11,249 nucleotides of DNA from an uncultured Sphingobacteriaceae bacterium. GTDB lineage: Bacteria; Bacteroidota; Bacteroidia; Sphingobacteriales; Sphingobacteriaceae. Position numbers and translations under genes: made by a program. The notes beneath the pieces are model-generated. The model did not search any database and was not told the origin of the DNA. It saw nothing but the letters and a program-made list of their open reading frames with translations. The stretch lies in assembly GCA_937875035.1 (NCBI GenBank), contig CALNCF010000102.1, positions 1-11,249 of the forward strand, read 5' to 3'. Each line of letters starts with the position of its first letter. Positions within the stretch are counted from its first letter, which is position 1. Positions 1-6,583 of this stretch are shown piece after piece.

Positions 1-1373
1 TCAGCACGGTACCGACCACCGCGAAAACGATCGAGATCCAGACCGCGATCCTGTCCCGGCACAACATCTTATTGTTAGGTTTGCGCGGACAGGCAAAAAC
101 ACGGATGGCCCGCATGCTGGTCGGCCTGCTCGATGAGTACACTCCCTACGTGGAAGGCTCCGAGCTCTTCGATGATCCCCTGAACCCGATCTCCTTTTTC
201 GCCAAAGACCTGGTGGAAAAGCAAGGCGACGAAACGCCCATAGCCTGGCTGCATCGTTCCGAGCGTTATACGGAGAAGCTGGCCACTCCCGACGTGACCG
301 TAGCCGACCTGATCGGCGATGTGGACCCTATTAAAGCGGCTACCCTCAAGCTGGCTTATTCTGATGAACGGGTGATCCATTACGGGCTGATCCCGCGTTC
401 GCACCGGGGTATTTTCGTGATCAACGAATTACCGGACCTGCAGGCGCGGATCCAGGTTTCCCTTTTTAATATCTTACAGGAAAAAGATATCCAGATCCGT
501 GGCTTTAAGCTGAGGCTTCCCCTGGATGTGCAATTCATCTTTACAGCCAACCCGGAAGATTACACCAACCGCGGAAGCATTGTCACCCCGCTGAAAGACC
601 GGATCGAAAGCCAGATCCTTACCCATTACCCTAAAACCATTGCCGATTCCCTGAAGATCACCCAGCAGGAAGCCACTCTTTCGCCTGCGCAAAAAGCAGT
701 TTCGGTGAACGACCTGGCGAAGGTATTGGTAGAGCAGATCTCTTTCGAGGCGCGCACGAGCGAGTACATCGACCGGAAGAGCGGGGTATCGGCGCGTTTG
801 ACCATCAGCTCGTACGAGAACCTGGTGAGCACGGCCGAACGCCGCATGCTCCTGAATGATGAGAAGAAAACATCCGTACGTGTTACCGATTTCCTGGGCG
901 TGATCCCTGCCATCACCGGTAAGATCGAGCTGGTATACGAAGGCGAGCTGGAAGGCCCCGCGAAAGTAGCGCATACCCTCTTAGGAAAGGCCATCAAGGT
1001 ACTGATCACAGGTTACCTGCCAGACCCGGAGAAAGCAAAGAAATTAAAGGATAAGAACCCTTATGCGACCATCATCAACTGGTTCGCTATGGGCAACTCC
1101 ATACAGCTGCTCGACGACCTGGGCAACCAGGAATACAAGAATACCCTGTTAGCGATACCGGGCCTGTCCGACCTCATCAGGCAAACCAATCCTAAGGTAA
1201 CGGAAGAAGAGAAGCTGTTCCTGATGGAGATGGCGCTGCATGGCCTGGCAGAGTATTCGCTCGTCAACAAGAACTACCTCGAGAACGGCTACGAGTTTAA
1301 AGACATGTTCGACTCCCTGTTCAATGCGTCCATCAACGATGATGACCTGGACGATTTTATCGACAGAGCCTGA
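1..1373 (+). CDS. MoxR-like AAA+ ATPase ('magnesium chelatase' family), 5' end cut by the window
   Basis: The frame is open from base 3, so the start lies upstream; the first TTG/ATG codons inside the window are not the start. Walker A is GLRGQAKT (nt 78-101). The Walker B region is GIFVINELPDL, where Asn (423-425) sits at the usual Asp position before the catalytic Glu (426-428). Sensor 1 lies in FTANPEDYTNRG (Asn at 549-551), followed by PLKDRIESQ with a probable arginine finger. The C-terminal half is helical and ends in an acidic tail (NDDDLDDF). This matches the MoxR/ChlI-like ATPases of Bacteroidota, of which probably 40-60 N-terminal residues are missing here. Such cytoplasmic ATPases often act as chaperones with a von Willebrand A partner. 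No such gene follows; the next gene is a metallophosphoesterase 87 bases away. It is not expected to be a true Mg-chelatase subunit, since nothing for chlorophyll or cobalamin synthesis is nearby. Family is clear, substrate unknown. Confidence 0.88.
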   Translation, partial: STVPTTAKTIEIQTAILSRHNILLLGLRGQAKTRMARMLVGLLDEYTPYVEGSELFDDPLNPISFFAKDLVEKQGDETPIAWLHRSERYTEKLATPDVTVADLIGDVDPIKAATLKLAYSDERVIHYGLIPRSHRGIFVINELPDLQARIQVSLFNILQEKDIQIRGFKLRLPLDVQFIFTANPEDYTNRGSIVTPLKDRIESQILTHYPKTIADSLKITQQEATLSPAQKAVSVNDLAKVLVEQISFEARTSEYIDRKSGVSARLTISSYENLVSTAERRMLLNDEKKTSVRVTDFLGVIPAITGKIELVYEGELEGPAKVAHTLLGKAIKVLITGYLPDPEKAKKLKDKNPYATIINWFAMGNSIQLLDDLGNQEYKNTLLAIPGLSDLIRQTNPKVTEEEKLFLMEMALHGLAEYSLVNKNYLENGYEFKDMFDSLFNASINDDDLDDFIDRA

Positions 1374-1450
1374 AGATGATGTATGCACAGATCACTTTTT
1401 CTTCTTTCTTTGCAGCATCAATTGCGCACATGAAACAGATACATCACATA

Positions 1451-1457
1451 AGGGAGG
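1451..1457 (+). promoter_or_regulatory. Shine-Dalgarno-like site of the metallophosphoesterase gene
   Basis: AGGGAGG ends three bases before the ATG at 1461 and supports that start. Strong purine-rich sites of this kind are uncommon in Bacteroidota, and the spacing is shorter than the usual 5-9 bases, so its strength is uncertain. The rest of the 87-base gap holds a 17-base pyrimidine run (1395-1411) ending in TTTCTTTG (1405-1412), one mismatch from the TAnnTTTG -7 element, but I see no matching -33 box. Confidence 0.45.
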
Positions 1458-1460
1458 TAC

Positions 1461-2747
1461 ATGGAAAGTAGATTGCTGAACCTGCTGCTGGTGACCGTAG
1501 TGCTGGTACTGATCGATATTTACATGTACCAGGCCATTAAGACCACCTTCCGTGAACGCCGGGAAAGGACCAGGAGAAATATATTCATTGCTTATTGGCT
1601 CATCGCGGCGCTGACGATCGCGGGGATGTATATAGGTATCTTCTTCATGATCAGTCGCGGGCTGCGTACCCTCGTATTCGTGTGGTTCTTCATTCATTAT
1701 TTTTCGAAGATTTTCGCCTTGCCTTTCCTGCTGATCGACGACATCCGCCGGGGCATACACCTGCTCATCCGCAAATTCCGCAAGCCACGCGTGGAGCTGG
1801 AACCCATACCCGAAACAGAGCCCGAAGCCATGCGCGAAGAGGGTTCCAAAAAGATCAGCCGTTCGGATTTCCTGAGCAGGACAGGGCTGCTTGTGGCAAC
1901 CATTCCCTTTGCGACCATGAACTATGGTATTATTTCGAGGAATGTGTACGACTACCGCATCAAGCGCAAGACCATTTATTTACCTAACCTACCAAAAGCT
2001 TTCGACGGCATCCGCATCGGGCAGATCTCCGATATCCACTCCGGCAGCTTTTATGATAAGGTGGCTGTGCAGGGTGGGATCGATATGCTGAACGCCGAGA
2101 AGTGTGATATCGTTTTCTTTACCGGTGACCTGGTGAATGATGAAACGCCGGAGATGAAGAACTATATGGATGTGTTCGATAAGATCAAAGCGCCCATAGG
2201 CGTGTTCTCCATTTTAGGGAACCATGATTACGGTGATTACCGGGAATGGGCTTCCGCACAGGCCAAGCAGCAGAACCTCGAAGACCTGTACAGGGTACAT
2301 AAGAACCTGGGCTGGGACCTGCTCCGCAATGAGAACAGGATATTAAAGCAAGGCGGAGAATCGCTGGCCATTATCGGGGTGGAGAACTGGAGCTCATCCA
2401 GCCGCTTCCCGAAAAAAGGCCGCCTCGATATCGCCACACAGGGCACCGAAGAATCGCCGGTAAAGCTGCTGTTGTCGCACGACCCAAGCCACTGGAACGC
2501 GCAGGTAACCAGGGATTATAAAGACATCGACATGATGTTTGCCGGGCATACGCACGGTATGCAGTTCGGCATCGAAATAGGCAACCTGAAATGGAGCCCT
2601 GCCCAGTATGTATACCCTGAATGGTCGGGCTTGTATGAGAAAGAGCAGCAGAAGCTCTATGTAAACGTAGGCTATGGGTTCCTGGGCTACCCGGGGCGTA
2701 TTGGTATCCTCCCCGAAATCACGATATTTGAGCTCAAGAAAGCCTGA
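1461..2747 (+). CDS. Membrane-anchored metallophosphoesterase (YkuE-like calcineurin superfamily)
   Basis: The 428-residue protein begins with about three hydrophobic segments (residues 5-25, 40-62 and 70-92), then a charged linker. A fourth hydrophobic stretch (about 141-155) follows KISRSDFLSR, which resembles a degraded twin-arginine signal. The phosphoesterase domain has the full metal-binding set: D191 and H193 in SDIH, D223 in TGDLVND, N254/H255 in LGNHDY, H340 in LLSHDP, and H363/H365 in AGHTHGMQ. This predicts a two-metal hydrolase facing the periplasm or the outer face of the inner membrane. YkuE-type enzymes are suspected to act on lipid or envelope phosphate esters; the substrate here cannot be read from sequence. 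The start at 1461 is supported by the purine-rich site just upstream. The UbiA-like gene starts 4 bases after the stop, so the two are probably cotranscribed. Confidence 0.93.
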   Translation: MESRLLNLLLVTVVLVLIDIYMYQAIKTTFRERRERTRRNIFIAYWLIAALTIAGMYIGIFFMISRGLRTLVFVWFFIHYFSKIFALPFLLIDDIRRGIHLLIRKFRKPRVELEPIPETEPEAMREEGSKKISRSDFLSRTGLLVATIPFATMNYGIISRNVYDYRIKRKTIYLPNLPKAFDGIRIGQISDIHSGSFYDKVAVQGGIDMLNAEKCDIVFFTGDLVNDETPEMKNYMDVFDKIKAPIGVFSILGNHDYGDYREWASAQAKQQNLEDLYRVHKNLGWDLLRNENRILKQGGESLAIIGVENWSSSSRFPKKGRLDIATQGTEESPVKLLLSHDPSHWNAQVTRDYKDIDMMFAGHTHGMQFGIEIGNLKWSPAQYVYPEWSGLYEKEQQKLYVNVGYGFLGYPGRIGILPEITIFELKKA

Positions 2748-2751
2748 GCTC

Positions 2752-3618
2752 TTGAAAAAAACGATTCGGTCCGGCATCGACTTTTTGATCCACAGTAATC
2801 TCTTTATTGCGGTAGCCGCTGCTGCGCAGGCAGCGCTTACCTACCTGCTCATCCAGGAGGAAGCGCAAAGCCATGTGCTCTGGCTGCTGTTCTTCAGCAC
2901 GCTCTTCATCTATAACTTAAGCCCGGTTATGAAGCCTATGGCCGAAGTCCAGGGTATGCAAAGCCCCCGTAACCATTGGCTGTATACACACCAGGCTGCT
3001 TCCCGATTCCTGTTTATGCTTTCCATACCGGGCATGGCCCTGTGCCTGTGGTATACCTCCTTGCCCGGTCTCCTGTGCCTGGGCCTGCTGGGTGTATGCT
3101 CATTCTTCTATGCCTATCCTTTTATATACATACAGGGGCGTAAACGCAACCTGCGGGAATTCCCGGGGCTGAAGCTTTTTCTCATCGGACTGGTATGGGC
3201 CGGAAGCTCGGTGCTCTTTCCGCTCATCGAGAGTCATGCAGACCTGTCGGTACGCAATACCCTCATTCTTGTATTCAAACGTTTCCTCTTCGTGGTAGCG
3301 ATTACGATCCCCTTTGATATCCGTGACATGTACGACGACCGGGAATACAACCTGAAAACCATCCCGGTGATGTTCGGTGAAAAGGCCTCCAGGTACTTTT
3401 GCCTCCTGCTGATGCTGCTATGCCTGCTGCTTTTCAGCTTCTACGACCTGGAGCGCAGCCTGCCCGTCTACCTCGGGCTTTCGGCCACCATCCTGTTAAG
3501 CGCTTATCTCGTATTTATCAGCTCCCTTAAAAGATCGCCCTATTATTACTTCGTGTTCCTCGACGGGATGCTCATCGCTCAATACCTGATCGTGCTCGGG
3601 TGTACCCGTCTATGGTGA
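2752..3618 (+). CDS. UbiA-like polytopic membrane protein (divergent prenyltransferase homologue)
   Basis: The protein is about 288 residues with roughly eight or nine membrane segments. The second Asp-rich motif of the UbiA superfamily is clear: FDIRDMYDDREYNLKTIPV (D189, D192, D195, D196, N200), followed by FGEKASR. A late FLDGMLIAQ segment (D271) also fits the family. The first motif, normally NDxxDxxxD, is replaced by YNLSPVMKPMAE (about 54-65) with no aspartate, so prenyl-diphosphate binding as in classical enzymes is doubtful. I place the start at TTG 2752, four bases after the previous stop. It gives MKKTIRSGIDFL directly before the first membrane helix. The in-frame ATG at 2674 would overlap the metallophosphoesterase by 74 bases and add residues that look like an out-of-frame reading of that gene. 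The role is unknown; lipid or quinone metabolism is possible by family alone. Confidence 0.82.
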   Translation: MKKTIRSGIDFLIHSNLFIAVAAAAQAALTYLLIQEEAQSHVLWLLFFSTLFIYNLSPVMKPMAEVQGMQSPRNHWLYTHQAASRFLFMLSIPGMALCLWYTSLPGLLCLGLLGVCSFFYAYPFIYIQGRKRNLREFPGLKLFLIGLVWAGSSVLFPLIESHADLSVRNTLILVFKRFLFVVAITIPFDIRDMYDDREYNLKTIPVMFGEKASRYFCLLLMLLCLLLFSFYDLERSLPVYLGLSATILLSAYLVFISSLKRSPYYYFVFLDGMLIAQYLIVLGCTRLW

Positions 3619-3645
3619 TTAACGTATTCAGAATTAGCAGAATAA

Positions 3646-3678
3646 TTTGATATATCACAAGTAATTGAAGTACTTTTG
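3646..3678 (+). promoter_or_regulatory. Bacteroidota-type promoter of the DUF6265 lipoprotein gene
   Basis: TACTTTTG at 3671-3678 is an exact TAnnTTTG -7 element. A TTTG at 3646-3649 lies at the spacing expected for the -33 box (about 27 bases centre to centre). Transcription would start near 3682-3685, leaving a leader of only about a dozen bases before the ATG at 3696. The gene is therefore probably transcribed separately from the UbiA-like gene upstream. Confidence 0.65.
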
Positions 3679-3695
3679 CGCTACAAACTAAACAG

Positions 3696-4169
3696 ATGAA
3701 AAGGTTATCCCGCTTAACATCCCTGGCCTTGCCGGGTATGTTTTTGTTCCTGCTTGGCGCATGCTCTTCCGCCAGTCACGACATGAAGAAGATCAAATGG
3801 ATCTTAGGAAAATGGGAGAGCAAAACCCAGGAGGGCACCCTTTATGAGAACTGGGAAAAGCTGGATGATTCCACTTATCTCGGCAATGCCTACTCGATCG
3901 TTGAGGGCGACACGACATTCTCTGAAGAAGCCCGGATCATGCTGCGTAAAGGTGTGATCGTTTATTCGGTGACCGTAAACAATGAAGAGACCACCGACTT
4001 TGAGCTGGTGAACGACGAAAAGGAAGCCGTGTTCGAAAACCCGGATCATGATTATCCTCAGCGTATCATCTATATGCGAAATGGAAAGGATTCGCTCTAC
4101 GCACGCATCGAGGGCATGGTAGACGATGTATTGAATAAAGAAGAGTTCCGCTACGTACAATCCCGCTAA
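3696..4169 (+). CDS. DUF6265 family lipoprotein
   Basis: The 157-residue precursor has a basic N-terminus (MKRLSR), a hydrophobic segment and a lipobox LGAC with lipidation at Cys23, followed by SSASHD. After processing it should be a small envelope lipoprotein. The mature part starts with IKWILGKWES, has YENWEKLDDSTYLG, and carries FENPDHDYPQRIIY (about 114-127) then SLYARIEG. This order of motifs is that of the DUF6265 family, a lipocalin-like beta-barrel fold with no settled function. A clear promoter lies immediately upstream, and the downstream neighbour is convergent, only 31 bases away, with no obvious terminator hairpin between them. No truncation is visible. Family call is firm; function unknown. 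Confidence 0.85.
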   Translation: MKRLSRLTSLALPGMFLFLLGACSSASHDMKKIKWILGKWESKTQEGTLYENWEKLDDSTYLGNAYSIVEGDTTFSEEARIMLRKGVIVYSVTVNNEETTDFELVNDEKEAVFENPDHDYPQRIIYMRNGKDSLYARIEGMVDDVLNKEEFRYVQSR

Positions 4170-4200
4170 GGATCATTACGGAACCCTTCTCCGACCGCCC

Positions 4201-4893
4201 TTATTCCAGGCAGAATTTATAACCCACACCACGAACGGTTTGCAGGTATGCAGGCCGTTCCGGGTTTTCTTCGATCTTCTTCCGCAGGCGCACAATGTGC
4301 ATATCCAGCGTACGGGTGTTCACATCCGAATTATATCCCCACACCACCATCATCAGCTCATCACGGTTCACCACCTTGTTCATGTTCTTCAGGAAGTACA
4401 GCAGGATACGGTTCTCGAGGATCGTCAGCTCGATCTTCTTTCCATCCCTCATCAGCATATGAATGCTCGGGTGATGCTCCATGTTCGCGAACCTGATCAC
4501 ATCCGTTTTCTCCGAGTTCACCACGAAGGTCACCTTATTCGCGATCAGCGCGACCAGCACATCCATATTGAAAGGCTTGGTAATGTAATCGGAAACACCA
4601 AAGTTATAGGCGTCGATCTTGTCGATATCTTGCGCCTTCGCCGTGATCATGATAATGATTCCGTTATAGTCTTTCGATCTCAGTGAAGTGCACACCTCGC
4701 TGCCCGTTTTGCCCGGAAGCATCCAGTCCAGCAATACCACATCCGGCTGCTCGCTCAGCACGATCTCTTCTCCGCTGATGCCATCTGCCGCTTCGATCAC
4801 CTGGTAGCCTTCCGACTGGATCCGCTGGCTGACCAGGAAGCGCAGATTACTGTCATCTTCAACGATCGCAATTTTTACCTGACTTTTGTCCAT
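4201..4893 (-). CDS. OmpR/PhoB-type response regulator transcription factor
   Basis: The 230-residue protein has a receiver domain (about 6-122) followed by a winged-helix DNA-binding domain (about 132-229). The receiver retains every key residue: acidic pair D13/D14, phosphoacceptor D56 in LLDWMLPG, T84 in MITAKA, and K106 in DYITKPF. The C-terminal domain shows ILENRILLYFL, NRDELMMVVWG, the recognition-helix region NTRTLDMHIVRLRKKI, and TVRGVGYKF at the wing. It should be phosphorylated by the histidine kinase encoded 11 bases upstream on the same strand, and then bind direct-repeat operators. No binding sites can be assigned here. It is the last gene of the three-gene cluster and ends against the convergent DUF6265 gene. 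Confidence 0.96.
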   Translation of the reverse strand: MDKSQVKIAIVEDDSNLRFLVSQRIQSEGYQVIEAADGISGEEIVLSEQPDVVLLDWMLPGKTGSEVCTSLRSKDYNGIIIMITAKAQDIDKIDAYNFGVSDYITKPFNMDVLVALIANKVTFVVNSEKTDVIRFANMEHHPSIHMLMRDGKKIELTILENRILLYFLKNMNKVVNRDELMMVVWGYNSDVNTRTLDMHIVRLRKKIEENPERPAYLQTVRGVGYKFCLE

Positions 4894-4904
4894 GATATTT
4901 TAGT

Positions 4905-6575
4905 TTAGTCTTCTATCGGGATGAACACCCTGAATTCTGAGCCTTTACCTTCGGTGCTCTTCACGGTGATATCGCCATTCATAAATTTAACTACTTCTTT
5001 GCAAAATGCAAGGCCGATGCCCACGCTCCCCTGCTGATTAAACTGGTTCTCCAGCCTGTAGAACTTCTTAAAGATATGCTCCTGCTCCTTCTTCGGGATC
5101 CCGATACCGTGATCGGAGAAATAGAACAGCAGGGCGTTCTTTACCTTGCGAATCCTGATCTGTAATTCCTTCTTATCCGGGTACGAATACTTATAGGCAT
5201 TGTCCATCATGTTCTGGAAAAGACTGTTCAGAAGCACGCGGTCACTGTCAAAATACAATACGTTCTGCACCGAGAATTCGACCTTAAAATCAGGGTATTT
5301 CAGGTGATAGGCATCCACAATATCCCTGCAAAATTCGTACAGGTCGATCCGCTCTTTCTTGAGTTGGATCGAACGGTTCTCCAGCTGTGTGAGCGAAAGC
5401 AGCTTGTTCATCAGGTCGTTCAGCTTATCGGCTTCCTCATCCAGGATCTTACCGTACAGGTTCTTATCGTTCTCCGACAATTCTTTTTTATTCCGGATGT
5501 TGTTCGCCGCGATCTTGATCACGCTGACCGGAGTCTTGAACTCATGCGTAAGGTTATTCATGAAATCGTACTGCAGCTTGAAGAGCTTGCTGTTCACATT
5601 CAGGTTGCGGTATATAAGCACGGCAATGAACAGCATGATCAGGTAGATCACCATAATGCCGATCGCGATCGGTGTGAAGAGCATGATGATCCTGCGATTC
5701 ACGAAATCGCGCGAGGAAATAAAGTATAGCTGGTAATCCGAGAAAGCGCCCGGCAGGGAAATACCTGTCGTTAAATAACGCATATCCGTGCTCAGTGAAT
5801 CGAACACCACCGGCCGCACCATGATATGCTCGTACAGGTAAGGGTTCGTATTGATGACCGGCAAACGTGCCGGGTCGAGATGAAAGGTTAAAAGATCCTG
5901 GTCGTATGCCGGCGAAGCAGGCATGTTCTCCGAGATCAGCCGGTGATACATCTTCAGGTCGGCTTCGCGGGGCACGTTGATAAAGCTTACCTGCTTATCG
6001 TTGAACGTGTAGAACACCTTAAAAACCTGGTCGTTCGAGAGATGCTCGTTCGAATCCATGTGGTTGATGTAGTCCACGAATTTGATCACCGCCTTACTGA
6101 AGTCATTCGCGTCCTTCCCCGAGAATTGTCCCTTTACATTCTGCCTGAACACCAGCATCTCCTCATCGCGGGTATACCTTCCTATGCGGTAAAACGCTTT
6201 TACTCCCACCGAGAAGCGATCCTGCCGGAAGCCATCCTCGATCTGCTGGTTGCTGATCTCGATATCATAAAAAGAAATATTGTCGATCAGCGGGTAGCTG
6301 CGCAGGAAGTTCCTGGAAAGTCCTTTGATGGAAACCGAATCCAGGAAGCCCTGGTATAAGGATATCTGCGGAATTTTATTGAAGACAAGCTCATTGTACG
6401 GCTTCAGGGCGCCCTCCAGCACTTCCACCTTATCGGTTACGAACTGCGATTCGATCACCTTCTGCGTAAACTTATAGCCGAAAAAAAGCGCGATGAAAAA
6501 AGTGATCGTAAGAACAACAATGAAGATGGGGATCAGCGCATAATTCTTACGGTAAACATGCTTCGTTCTATCCAT
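4905..6575 (-). CDS. Two-transmembrane sensor histidine kinase
   Basis: The 556-residue protein has one membrane helix at about 13-35, a large extracytoplasmic region of roughly 260 residues (36-294), and a second helix at about 295-322. The dimerisation/phosphoacceptor segment contains NLTHEFKTPVSVIK with H344. The catalytic ATPase domain has an N box at MMDNAYKYS (N459), G1 at SDHGIGIPKKEQ (D488), an F box at IFKKFYRLEN, and G2 at GSVGIGLAFCKEVV. No HAMP domain is evident between the second helix and the H box. I do not recognise the sensor region as any named domain. The gene begins 8 bases after the peptidase stop and ends 11 bases before the response regulator, which is its obvious partner. 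A full, intact kinase; the signal is unknown. Confidence 0.95.
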   Translation of the reverse strand: MDRTKHVYRKNYALIPIFIVVLTITFFIALFFGYKFTQKVIESQFVTDKVEVLEGALKPYNELVFNKIPQISLYQGFLDSVSIKGLSRNFLRSYPLIDNISFYDIEISNQQIEDGFRQDRFSVGVKAFYRIGRYTRDEEMLVFRQNVKGQFSGKDANDFSKAVIKFVDYINHMDSNEHLSNDQVFKVFYTFNDKQVSFINVPREADLKMYHRLISENMPASPAYDQDLLTFHLDPARLPVINTNPYLYEHIMVRPVVFDSLSTDMRYLTTGISLPGAFSDYQLYFISSRDFVNRRIIMLFTPIAIGIMVIYLIMLFIAVLIYRNLNVNSKLFKLQYDFMNNLTHEFKTPVSVIKIAANNIRNKKELSENDKNLYGKILDEEADKLNDLMNKLLSLTQLENRSIQLKKERIDLYEFCRDIVDAYHLKYPDFKVEFSVQNVLYFDSDRVLLNSLFQNMMDNAYKYSYPDKKELQIRIRKVKNALLFYFSDHGIGIPKKEQEHIFKKFYRLENQFNQQGSVGIGLAFCKEVVKFMNGDITVKSTEGKGSEFRVFIPIED

Positions 6576-6583
6576 GCGCCAAT

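Noticed and set aside
474..1009. Two long - strand open frames opposite the AAA+ ATPase
   Set aside because: Antisense shadows of a strongly conserved gene, with no domain or promoter of their own.
2674..2751. ATG at 2674 as the start of the UbiA-like protein
   Set aside because: It would overlap the conserved C-terminus of the metallophosphoesterase by 74 bases, and the added residues look like a shadow translation.
4170..4200. Terminator between the convergent DUF6265 and response regulator genes
   Set aside because: The best pairing is AAGG with CCTT around mismatches, and there is no T-run on either strand.
4240..4686. Open frame of 148 codons on the + strand
   Set aside because: It lies fully antisense to the conserved response regulator and is rich in His/Gln/Val from reversed codons; no family resemblance.
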